The notes beneath the pieces were generated by a model. That model saw only the letters and a program-made list of their open reading frames with translations. It was not told the origin of the DNA and did no database searches. DNA of 64,000 bases from Roseivivax halodurans JCM 10272 (GTDB taxonomy: Bacteria > Pseudomonadota > Alphaproteobacteria > Rhodobacterales > Rhodobacteraceae), in assembly GCF_000521785.1 (NCBI RefSeq), contig NZ_JALZ01000001.1, positions 372,001 through 436,000 on the forward strand, read 5' to 3'. The position numbers and the translations under genes were made by a program. Position 1 is the first letter of the stretch. Every line of letters begins with the position of its first letter. Shown piece after piece: positions 16,210 to 24,034 of this stretch.

Positions 16210-16758
16210 GTGACTGAAACGACCGACCTGCCGGCCTCGCTGCGCGACTATCTCTACCGGACCTCCGTGCCGCTCGCCGTGTCGGACATCGCCGGCGACG
16301 TGCCGCTGGTGCTCGTCAACACGGCGTTCTGCGACCTCACCGGCTATTCCGAAGACGAGGTCGTCGGGCAGAATTGCCGCTTCCTGCAAAGTGAGGGCAC
16401 CGCGGAGGAAGACCGCACCGCGCTGCGCGACTTCGTGCGGGGCAGGGGCGCCGACAACAGCCGCTTTCCGATCCTGAACTACAAGAAAGACGGAAGCGAG
16501 TTCCACAATTTCGTCTTCATGACGCGGTTGCGCGACAGGTCAGGAGAGGTCAGGTTCGTTCTGGCCTCTCAGTTCGACATGACCACCGCGGTGCAACGCA
16601 CGAAGATCGAAACCAACGACGAAACGCTGAAGCGCACATTGTCCGACGTCGAGCAGATCGGACGCGAGTTCGGGCTCGCGATGATCGGTTCGGCGCAGAT
16701 GATCTCGGACTCGGTCGCCACGATGGCGCGGCTGACCCTCGACGACGATCGGCCATAG
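16210..16758 (+). CDS. Short LOV-domain blue-light receptor
   Basis: 182 residues consisting of one LOV (PAS) domain with helical flanks and no output domain. The flavin-adduct motif GQNCRFLQ places the photoactive Cys at residue 56. The FMN-contacting Asn residues N90 (FPILNYKKDG) and N100 (EFHN) and the Gln Q121 (ASQFDMT) are all present, so photochemistry is expected. The C-terminal helix (RTLSDVEQIGREFGLAMIGSAQ) probably mediates dimerisation, as in short LOV proteins known from Rhodobacter sphaeroides and Dinoroseobacter. The start is GTG with a poor ribosome site. It is followed after 28 bp by a hybrid HWE histidine kinase on the same strand, which may be its output partner. Confidence 0.93.
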   Translation: MTETTDLPASLRDYLYRTSVPLAVSDIAGDVPLVLVNTAFCDLTGYSEDEVVGQNCRFLQSEGTAEEDRTALRDFVRGRGADNSRFPILNYKKDGSEFHNFVFMTRLRDRSGEVRFVLASQFDMTTAVQRTKIETNDETLKRTLSDVEQIGREFGLAMIGSAQMISDSVATMARLTLDDDRP

Positions 16759-16786
16759 GCGCCGCAGGCTGTACGGTAGACGAGAC

Positions 16787-19700
16787 ATGAGAGACAACGA
16801 GACGGATGCGGACAAGGTCCGGTCCGCCACCGAGGAACGCGAACGCATGTGCATCGTCGGGATCGGTGCCTCGGCCGGAGGGCTCGAGGCGATCCGCGAG
16901 ATGCTCACCGAGGCGTCGCCCGAGAGCAACCTCGCCTATGTCGTCGTCCAGCATCTCGATCCCAACCACGAGAGCCTGCTGGCCGAACTCCTTGGCCGGC
17001 ACACCGCGCTCAATGTGCGTCAGGTGGCGGGCGGCGAGAAGATCGAGCCCGGCAACGTCTACATCATCCCGCCGGGCCACGGTCTTTCGGTGACGAACGG
17101 CGTGCTGCAGACCACCGAATTTTCGCAGCCGCGCGGTCTGCGCCGCCCCATCGACGACTTCTTCGAGAGCCTCGCCATCGACCAGGGCCGGTTCGCGGCC
17201 TGCGTGATCCTCTCGGGCACCGGCGCCGACGGCAGCGCGGGCCTGCGTGCGATCAAGGAACATGGCGGTCTCTGCATCGTGCAGGACCCGTCGACCGCGA
17301 AATACGACGGCATGCCCACCTCGGCGCAGAGCACCGGCCTCGTCGATTTCGTGCGCGCGCCCTCGGGCATCATCGAGGCGATCCGGCAGTTCTACGCCCA
17401 CACCCTCGTCGACACCGCCGATCAGCAGCTCAAGCAGACGGTCGAGCAATCGATCAACGACATCTGCGGGGTGGTGCGCAACTTCGTCGGGCACGATTTC
17501 TCGGGCTACAAGCAGTCGACCCTGGTGCGGCGGGTGCAGCGGCGCATCCAGGTGCTCGATCTCGGCGACGCGAGCGCCTATCTGCAGCACATCCGGTCCG
17601 ATCCCGACGAATGCGAGACGCTCTTCCGCGAGCTGCTGATCAACGTCACGCGCTTCTTCCGCGACAGCGATCATTTCGACGCGCTCCGCGAGCATGCGGT
17701 TCGCCCGCTCGTCCGCAACGCCGGCAATCAGGACGAGATCCGCGTCTGGGTTCCGGGCTGCTCCTCGGGCGAGGAGGCCTATTCCATCGCCATGATGTTC
17801 GCCGAGGAGGTCCGGCTGCAGCGCCGCTCGGTCAACATCCAGATCTTCGCCACCGATATCGACGAGCAGATGCTGCGCCTCGCCCGCGAGGCGATCTATC
17901 CGCAGGCCGCGCTCGCCGACATCCCCGAGGAGATGCGCGAGCTCTACACCATCGCCCGCGACGGCAAGTTCCAGGTCTCCGCCAAGATCCGCGACATGAT
18001 CCGCTTCTCGGTCCATTCGATCGTGCGGGATCCGCCGTTCTCGAACATCGACCTTCTGTCCTGCCGCAACCTGCTGATCTATTTCGGCGACCAGCTTCAG
18101 GCCTCGGCGCTGCCGATCTTCCACTACGCGATCCGGCCGGGCGGGCTGCTGTTTCTCGGCCCGTCCGAAACCGTCGGACGGTACGATCACATGTTCCACG
18201 CGGTCGATCAGTCCGCGCGCATCTTCCAGCGCAACGACAGCCGCCCCGAATATCCGCTGCACCTGCGCGGCCAGACGAGCACCGGCAGCACGGCCCGGCG
18301 CAGCACCCGCGAACGGGACGCGCCCTCGACCCGCGTCGAATGGAGCGACGGAGGCGCGGCCGAGCGCGTCCTCGCCGCCTACGCGCCGCCGACGCTTCAG
18401 GTCAGCGCCAAGGGCGAGATCCTGCGCTCGACGGGCAGGCTCGGGAAGTATCTCGATGTCACGCTCGGGGAGGACGGCAGCAAGTTCGCCCCCTCCGTCG
18501 CGCGCCCCGGCGCCCGCGAGGCGGTCTCGGCGATCATCCGGCAGGTGACAAAAAGCGGCAAGCGCACGATCAGCCGCGATCTGACCGCGCAGTCCGAATT
18601 CGGGCGGCAGGCCTTCGACCTCGTCGCCGACCCGCTCGACGACGGCTCGATCCTGCTCGTCTTCCGCGAGCGCGACCGGTTCGAGGCACTCGACGACGAC
18701 GAGTTCGAGGAGGTCGATCCGTCGGACAGCCACGTGCAGAGCCTCGAGGACGAGTTGCGCTCGACCCGCCAGCGCCTGCACACCACCGTCGAGGAGCTCG
18801 AGACCGCAAACGAGGAGCTGAAGAGCTCCAACGAAGAGATGATGTCGATGAACGAGGAGCTCCAGTCTACGAACGAGGAGCTCTCGACCGTCAACGACGA
18901 GCTCAAGGGCAAGGTCGACGAGCTCTCCATCGCCAATGCCGATCTCTCGAACTTCTTCGCCTCGACCGCGCTGCCGCTCGTGGTGGTCGACGCCGACATG
19001 GCGATCCGGAACTTCACCGACGCGATCCAGTCGATCTATCCCTTCCGGGGCACCGACCGGGGCCGCCCGCTCGCCGAGGTCACCAGTACCCTGCGCGGCA
19101 ACGAGGAGGTTCTGGGCGCCATACGTGACGTGATGACGACGGGCGAGGTCCGGCACCTGCGCGTCAGCGACCGCGCCGAGGACCGGACCTGGAGCCTCGT
19201 CGTCACGCCCTACCGCACCCGCGAGGGACAGCTCGACGGCGCGACGCTGGTCTTCAACGAGCTGACCGACGCGCTCCGGCTCGAAGAGGCACTGCGCCAC
19301 GAGGGCGAGCGCCTGCGCCTCGCGCTCGACGTCACCGGCCTCGGCGTCTGGGAATGCGACCCCGAGGCTCAGACCGTGAGGCTCGACGACACCGCCGCCC
19401 GCATGCTTGGCATCGACGAGACGACCGCAACCTTCGACACCTTCCTGCGCAACATGCCCCAGGTCGATCGCGACCGCGTGGCGGCGGAGCTCGACAAGGT
19501 CACCGCAAACGGCGAAGGGATCGAGGTGACCTGCATGGTCGAGGGGCCGGACGGGGAGAGCCGCGCGGTCCAGATGGTCGGCCACCGGGTCGAGAGCAAC
19601 CGCGCCGCGCGCATCCTCGGCGTCCTCTTCGACGTGACCGCCGAACACGAGGCCCGTCACGTCCGCGAGATGATGCTGCGCGAGATGAACCACCGCGTGA

Positions 19701-20245
19701 AGAACATGTTCTCGATCATCTCCGGCATGGTCCGGATGGCCGGCCGCACCACCGACAGCGTGCCCGACCTCATCGAGAGCATCGAGAACCGCGTCACCGC
19801 GCTCGCCCGGTCCCATGATCTCACGCAGCGCGCGCCGAGCGACGGCAACCTGACGCTCGAGGACGTGGTGAGCGCCTCGCTCGAACCCTATGCGGGCAAC
19901 GCCGCGGTCCGCATCACCGGGCCGAAGGTCACCGTCGGCACCCGCGATTTGACCGCGCTGTCGCTGCTCCTACATGAATGGGCGACGAACGCAGCCAAGT
20001 ACGGTGTGCTCGGGCCGCTCGACGGGCGGCTGGATGTGACCTGGGAGACAGTGGATGACGGCGTTGTCGAACTTGCATGGAACGAAATTTACGCCGCGCC
20101 GATTGAGCCCGAGGATGGGCCCTCCGGGTTCGGCTCGACGCTCGTGCAACTCTCGGCGGCGCAGCTCAGGGGAAGTGTCTCGGTCGATCCTGGCGAGCGC
20201 GAAAGAAGAACAGTGTTGACCTATGAACCTCAGACCGAAACTTGA
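16787..20245 (+). CDS. CheB-CheR-coiled coil-PAS-HWE histidine kinase hybrid
   Basis: 1152 residues. CheB methylesterase domain (about 20-205) with catalytic Ser in GASAGG, His in VQHLDPNHES and Asp in GTGADG. CheR methyltransferase (about 215-480) with the SAM motif WVPGCSSGEEAYS near 320 and CRNLLIYF near 425. A heptad coiled coil (about 640-726, repeated ELxSxNEE units), a PAS domain (727-830), a second PAS (838-955), and an HWE kinase: H-box REMNHRVKNM near 965, N-box HEWATNAAKYG with the family His, and WNE in the G box. No membrane segment, no CheB receiver domain. Its 3' end overlaps the response-regulator gene by 23 bp. Methylation substrate and input signal are unknown; the LOV protein next door is the obvious candidate input. 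Confidence 0.93.
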   Translation: MRDNETDADKVRSATEERERMCIVGIGASAGGLEAIREMLTEASPESNLAYVVVQHLDPNHESLLAELLGRHTALNVRQVAGGEKIEPGNVYIIPPGHGLSVTNGVLQTTEFSQPRGLRRPIDDFFESLAIDQGRFAACVILSGTGADGSAGLRAIKEHGGLCIVQDPSTAKYDGMPTSAQSTGLVDFVRAPSGIIEAIRQFYAHTLVDTADQQLKQTVEQSINDICGVVRNFVGHDFSGYKQSTLVRRVQRRIQVLDLGDASAYLQHIRSDPDECETLFRELLINVTRFFRDSDHFDALREHAVRPLVRNAGNQDEIRVWVPGCSSGEEAYSIAMMFAEEVRLQRRSVNIQIFATDIDEQMLRLAREAIYPQAALADIPEEMRELYTIARDGKFQVSAKIRDMIRFSVHSIVRDPPFSNIDLLSCRNLLIYFGDQLQASALPIFHYAIRPGGLLFLGPSETVGRYDHMFHAVDQSARIFQRNDSRPEYPLHLRGQTSTGSTARRSTRERDAPSTRVEWSDGGAAERVLAAYAPPTLQVSAKGEILRSTGRLGKYLDVTLGEDGSKFAPSVARPGAREAVSAIIRQVTKSGKRTISRDLTAQSEFGRQAFDLVADPLDDGSILLVFRERDRFEALDDDEFEEVDPSDSHVQSLEDELRSTRQRLHTTVEELETANEELKSSNEEMMSMNEELQSTNEELSTVNDELKGKVDELSIANADLSNFFASTALPLVVVDADMAIRNFTDAIQSIYPFRGTDRGRPLAEVTSTLRGNEEVLGAIRDVMTTGEVRHLRVSDRAEDRTWSLVVTPYRTREGQLDGATLVFNELTDALRLEEALRHEGERLRLALDVTGLGVWECDPEAQTVRLDDTAARMLGIDETTATFDTFLRNMPQVDRDRVAAELDKVTANGEGIEVTCMVEGPDGESRAVQMVGHRVESNRAARILGVLFDVTAEHEARHVREMMLREMNHRVKNMFSIISGMVRMAGRTTDSVPDLIESIENRVTALARSHDLTQRAPSDGNLTLEDVVSASLEPYAGNAAVRITGPKVTVGTRDLTALSLLLHEWATNAAKYGVLGPLDGRLDVTWETVDDGVVELAWNEIYAAPIEPEDGPSGFGSTLVQLSAAQLRGSVSVDPGERERRTVLTYEPQTET

Positions 20246-20618
20246 TCCGGTGGCGCGACCGCGCGTTCTGATCTGCGAGGACGAGCCGATCGTGGCGCTC
20301 GACCTGCAGTTCCTCGTCGAAGGTTACGGCTTCGACGTGCTCGGGCCCCATTCGACCGTCGCCCGGGCCCTGTCCGCGCTGGAGCGCGAGCGGCCCGACG
20401 CCGCGATCCTCGACGTGCGTCTTGGCGATGGTGAGGTCTTTCCGGTCGCCGAGCGTCTGCAGGAGATGGGCGTGCCCCTCATCTTCCATTCCGGGCACAC
20501 CTACGACGACGAGATCCGGGCCCGCTTTCCAGGCGCCGCCTGCTGCCAGAAACCCATCGTGACCTCGCGTCTCGAGGACGAGTTGCGCCGCGTGACCCAG
20601 CGAGCGTCCGTCGAATAG
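20223..20618 (+). CDS. Receiver-only response regulator
   Basis: 131 residues, a single CheY-like receiver domain: acidic pair E19/D20, phospho-acceptor D64 in AILDVRLGDG, Ser/Thr switch region FHSGHT, and K110 in CCQKP. No DNA-binding or other output domain. Single-domain receivers of this kind are frequent partners of HWE kinases. The gene starts inside the end of the kinase gene, so translation is coupled and the kinase is very likely its phosphodonor. Two adjacent Cys (CC, residues 107-108) beside the conserved Lys are unusual. Confidence 0.92.
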   Translation: MNLRPKLDPVARPRVLICEDEPIVALDLQFLVEGYGFDVLGPHSTVARALSALERERPDAAILDVRLGDGEVFPVAERLQEMGVPLIFHSGHTYDDEIRARFPGAACCQKPIVTSRLEDELRRVTQRASVE

Positions 20619-20697
20619 CCCCTCGCGTCTCCGCGCCAGCGGGACGATGCACATACCCCAAGTCTAGAGGCTGGTTTCAGCCTCTCCGGAGAGCCCG

Positions 20698-21978
20698 ATG
20701 ATCCAGCTTCTGTCGAGCGTCTGGGCGCTGCTCCTCGGCATATTCCTCCTGATGGTCGGCAACGGCATGCAGGCGACGCTCATGGGCGTCCGCGGCGACA
20801 TCGAGGGCTTCTCGACCTTCGAGCTATCGCTCGTCACGTCGGGCTATTTCATGGGCTTCCTCGCGGGTTCGCGCATGACGCCCGAGATGATCCGCCGGGT
20901 GAGCCACGTGCGCGTCTTCGCCGCGCTCGGCTCGCTCATGTCGGCGGGCCTCATCGCCTTCCCGATGCTGACCGATCCCTGGTCCTGGACGCTGCTGCGC
21001 CTCCTGCTCGGCTTCTGCCTCTCGGGCATCTACGTGACCTCCGAGAGCTGGCTCAACGACCGCGCCACCAACGCGACGCGCGGCACGCTCCTGTCGGCCT
21101 ACATGGTGGCGCAGACGCTCGGCATGGTTGCCGCGCAGGGTCTTCTCAACTTCGGCGACGCGGCCGGCTACGGCCTCTTCATCGCCGCCTCGATCCTCGT
21201 CTCCGTCGCCTTCACGCCGGTGCTGCTGTCGGCCGTGCCGGTACCCGCCGCCGAGGCGATCAAGCCGATGAGCCTGCGCCAGCTCTACGAGCGCTCGCCG
21301 CTCGCCTCCGTCGGAACGCTCATTCTCGGCGGCGTTTTCGCGGCGCAGATGGGCATGGCCTCGGTCTACGGCGCCAAGGCCGGCCTCTCCGTGCAGGAGA
21401 TCTCGGCCTTCGTTGCCGCGCTCTTCATCGGCTCGTTCCTGTTCCAGTTCCCCGTCGGCTGGGCGTCGGACCTGATGGACCGCCGTCTCCTCATCCTGAC
21501 GCTCGCGGCCGCGGGCGCGGTGTCCTGCGTCTTCGGCTTCCTCTTCCAGTCCTCGCTCACCGCGCTCCTCGGTGCGGCGCTCTTTCTCGGCGGCACGGCG
21601 AGCCCGCTCTATTCGCTCTTCATCGCCTATACCAACGACTATCTCGAGCCTGACGAGATGGCCGCCGCGGCCTCCGGCATGGTCTTCGTCTACGGCGTCG
21701 GCGCGATCCTCGGCCCGATCGTCACCGGGCAGGTCATGGACCTCTACGGCCCCGAGCTCTTCTGGGCGGTGCTCGGCATCCTCTTTCTCGCCATCGCCTG
21801 CTGGACCGCCTGGCGCATGACCCGGCGCGCCGCACCCGCGGGCGACGGCTCGGCCTATCTCAACGTTCTGCCCAACTCCTCGACCGTCGCGGTCGGGGCG
21901 GCCTACGAATGGTACGCGGACGCCGCCGAGGAAGAAGGCGATGCGGACGAGAAGGAAGAGGACGAGAGGGCGGGCTGA
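20698..21978 (+). CDS. MFS transporter (YcaD-like)
   Basis: 426 residues with about 12 membrane helices, starting MIQLLSSVWALLLGIFLLMVG. The loop GYFMGFLAGSRMTPEMIRRVSHVRVF after helix 2 and SESWLNDRATNATRG after helix 4 are typical of the YcaD branch of the major facilitator superfamily. The C-terminus is a long acidic cytoplasmic tail (EEEGDADEKEEDERAG). Substrate unknown. It is 79 bp downstream of the receiver gene on the same strand and converges with the triheme cytochrome gene only 6 bp away. A functional link to the light/HWE module is possible but not shown. Confidence 0.88.
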   Translation: MIQLLSSVWALLLGIFLLMVGNGMQATLMGVRGDIEGFSTFELSLVTSGYFMGFLAGSRMTPEMIRRVSHVRVFAALGSLMSAGLIAFPMLTDPWSWTLLRLLLGFCLSGIYVTSESWLNDRATNATRGTLLSAYMVAQTLGMVAAQGLLNFGDAAGYGLFIAASILVSVAFTPVLLSAVPVPAAEAIKPMSLRQLYERSPLASVGTLILGGVFAAQMGMASVYGAKAGLSVQEISAFVAALFIGSFLFQFPVGWASDLMDRRLLILTLAAAGAVSCVFGFLFQSSLTALLGAALFLGGTASPLYSLFIAYTNDYLEPDEMAAAASGMVFVYGVGAILGPIVTGQVMDLYGPELFWAVLGILFLAIACWTAWRMTRRAAPAGDGSAYLNVLPNSSTVAVGAAYEWYADAAEEEGDADEKEEDERAG

Positions 21979-21984
21979 CGGCCG

Positions 21985-23082
21985 TTACGGCCGCTCCGCC
22001 GTCTCGTTCAGCGTCGCGGGCGCAAGCGCCGCGTAATAGGCCGCGAGCGCGGCGATGTCCTCGTCAGACAATTCCCGCGCCGCGCTGTGCATCAGCTCCT
22101 GCGTCGGCCCGCCGCCGCGCGCGCCGTCCCGCCAGAGCTTCAGCTGCGCCTCGAGATAGGGTGCGTGCTGGCCCGCGAGCGCCGGAAAGCTCTCCTTGAT
22201 CGGCTCAGGCCACGGTCCGTGACAGGCGCGGCACGAGGGTACGTTGCTGTCGCCGCCCTCGGCATAGGCCAGCGTCCGGCCTTCGCCCGCCAGCTCCGAC
22301 ATGTCGCCCGCGTCGCCCGAAGGCTGGTACTCCGCGAAGCGCGCCGCGAGATCCGCCAGCGTCTCCCGCGGCACCTCGCTCGCGGCATGCTCCATGAACC
22401 CGCTGTCGCGCGCGCCCCGCGCATAGGCGTCGAGCGCGACACTCATGTATTCCGCGGACAGGATGTCGAGGCGCGGGATATGGGGGTTATCCGTTGCGCC
22501 GCGCTCGCCATGGCAGGCGGCGCAATACTCGAAGCCCTCGGCGCTCCCGCCCTCCATCCGCGTCAGCGCCTCGTATTCCTCGCCGGTCATGCCGTCCTGG
22601 ACGTCCATCAGGAACGCCACCACCGGCCACACCTCGGGTTCGCGGTCGGCGGGCCAGGCGGGCATGCCCGACATCTTCACGCCCTCGTCGACGATCCAGT
22701 GGAATTCCTCGGGATCCCAGTTCCGCGACGCCACCTCGATATGTGGCGGCACGGGGTTCATGACCTCCATCGTCGCGGTGCGGTTGCGCCCCGGCGCCGA
22801 GTGGCAGACGGCGCAGGCCGCCTCGAAATGCCGCGCGCCGAGCGCCGCCATCTCGGGCGTCAGCTCCGGCACCTCGCTCTTGGGCGGGGCCTGGCGCTCG
22901 ACCGATTGGCGGAACGTCGTGTGCAGCGCCCAGCTCACGCCCGGCAGATGCCCGGACCGCGCCGACACGTTGTAGAGGCCGAAGCCCACGACGGAAGCAC
23001 CGACGACGGCGCCCGCCACGGCAAGCGTGCCCAGCGTCCAGGCGATGGTTTCGGGGTCGAGGTCGGGGCGGCGAAGTTTCAT
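21985..23082 (-). CDS. Membrane-anchored triheme cytochrome c
   Basis: 365 residues. An N-terminal membrane anchor (about residues 15-37, LAVAGAVVGASVVGFGLYN) holds three periplasmic cytochrome c modules with heme motifs CAVCH (about 91), CAACH (about 181) and CRACH (about 284). Modules end in Met-containing helices (for example VKMSGMPAWPADREPEVW). It is the last gene of the oxidase operon and overlaps ctaG by 4 bp (ATGA). The inferred role is to carry electrons to the oxidase subunit II cytochrome domain or CuA centre. Confidence 0.88.
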   Translation of the reverse strand: MKLRRPDLDPETIAWTLGTLAVAGAVVGASVVGFGLYNVSARSGHLPGVSWALHTTFRQSVERQAPPKSEVPELTPEMAALGARHFEAACAVCHSAPGRNRTATMEVMNPVPPHIEVASRNWDPEEFHWIVDEGVKMSGMPAWPADREPEVWPVVAFLMDVQDGMTGEEYEALTRMEGGSAEGFEYCAACHGERGATDNPHIPRLDILSAEYMSVALDAYARGARDSGFMEHAASEVPRETLADLAARFAEYQPSGDAGDMSELAGEGRTLAYAEGGDSNVPSCRACHGPWPEPIKESFPALAGQHAPYLEAQLKLWRDGARGGGPTQELMHSAARELSDEDIAALAAYYAALAPATLNETAERP

Positions 23083-23660
23083 GCCGTGCTCCGTTCAGGG
23101 TCGGGGCCGAGCGCGCGCGCGGTCAGCCAGAGCCCGCCGAGCAGGTAGATCGGCGTGCCTATGGCGAGCATCAGCATGCCGCCGGTCTGTTGCGGTCCGA
23201 GCCCGCCGCAGAGCGCGCAGGTCTCGAGATAGAGCGGCGAGGGCGCCAGCGTCAGCAGCGCCCCGAGCAGCGTCATGTGCATCGAGGTGAGCAGCAAGCT
23301 GCCGGCCCCGGCGAGCGGCTGGTCGGTGTTGAGCGCGCCCGCCCAGACGAGCAGTCCCGCGCCGAAGAAGCTCGCCTGCTCGACGATCTTCCACGGTCCC
23401 CCGAGGCAGCCGAGCCCGTGCAGCTGCGGCAGATGCCAGCCCCAGACCACGACGAATTCGATCACCGCTCCCGCCATCACCGGTGGCGCCCAGCGCGCGC
23501 GACCGTTCAGCGCCAGCACCATGAGCGGCGCCGCGATGGCGACGAGCACCATGTGCTGCACCATGTGCTTCGGGAAGAAGCCGAACCAGCCCTGCCATGG
23601 CAGCAGATACGCGGCCATGATCGACACGAGCGCCGCGCCGAGGAAGACGGGGCGCATCAT
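23079..23660 (-). CDS. ctaG: Cytochrome c oxidase assembly protein, caa3_CtaG family
   Basis: 193 residues, five or six membrane segments (AALVSIMAAYLLPWQGWFG, VLVAIAAPLMVLALNG, MAGAVIEFVVVWGWHLP and others). The His/Met-rich motif FFPKHMVQHMVL and the later HMTLLGALL and YLETCALCGG segments match the caa3_CtaG family, thought to help insert copper into heme-copper oxidases. The start is the first of two tandem ATGs, overlapping the previous stop by 4 bp (ATGA). This is a different family from the Cox11-type protein also called CtaG in some organisms. Confidence 0.85.
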   Translation of the reverse strand: MMRPVFLGAALVSIMAAYLLPWQGWFGFFPKHMVQHMVLVAIAAPLMVLALNGRARWAPPVMAGAVIEFVVVWGWHLPQLHGLGCLGGPWKIVEQASFFGAGLLVWAGALNTDQPLAGAGSLLLTSMHMTLLGALLTLAPSPLYLETCALCGGLGPQQTGGMLMLAIGTPIYLLGGLWLTARALGPDPERSTA

Positions 23661-24034
23661 ACGCAGCTCCCGACGAAGGCGGCGGGCAAGGCGACGTAGA
23701 TGACGCCGATCACAGACACCACGCACAGCAGGAACCCGGCATGGCCGATGAATTCCCGCCGGTCCTCGACGGTCAGGCCGTCGTGCTCGTAATCCCAGTC
23801 GTCGGTGTAATCCCATTGCCGCCAGGACAGCCAAGCGGTGATGCCGATCAGCACGAGCGCGCCGAGCGTGACGCCGAGGATGCCGAGCCGAAGCGGCCCG
23901 GCCTCGTCGCCGAGCTTCTCGCAATAGATCGCCGTCATCGCGTAGACGGTGCAGAAATGCAGCGCCCAGAGCGTCGGCCCGGTGATCAGGAACCACAGGC
24001 TCTGGTGGCGGTCGAGGATCTTGGGCCAGCTCAT
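23657..24034 (-). CDS. Small membrane protein of the oxidase operon
   Basis: 125 residues with three hydrophobic segments (near residues 11-35, 48-67 and 98-120) and a charged loop WDYTDDWDYEHDG between the last two. I do not recognise a named domain. Proteins of this size and topology occur between subunit I/III and ctaG in related caa3-type clusters, so an accessory or assembly role is likely. Starts and stops overlap both neighbours by 4 bp. Confidence 0.7.
   Translation of the reverse strand: MSWPKILDRHQSLWFLITGPTLWALHFCTVYAMTAIYCEKLGDEAGPLRLGILGVTLGALVLIGITAWLSWRQWDYTDDWDYEHDGLTVEDRREFIGHAGFLLCVVSVIGVIYVALPAAFVGSCV

Noticed and set aside
16550-19816. Reverse-strand reading frame of more than 1000 codons opposite the hybrid kinase
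   Set aside because: It has no recognisable domain, its composition is a mirror of GC-rich codon bias, and the forward frame contains complete CheB/CheR/PAS/HWE motifs.
20223-20618. PhyR/EcfG general stress regulator next to an HWE kinase
   Set aside because: The regulator has no sigma-like domain, and no nepR or ecfG gene or GGAAC-type promoter is adjacent.
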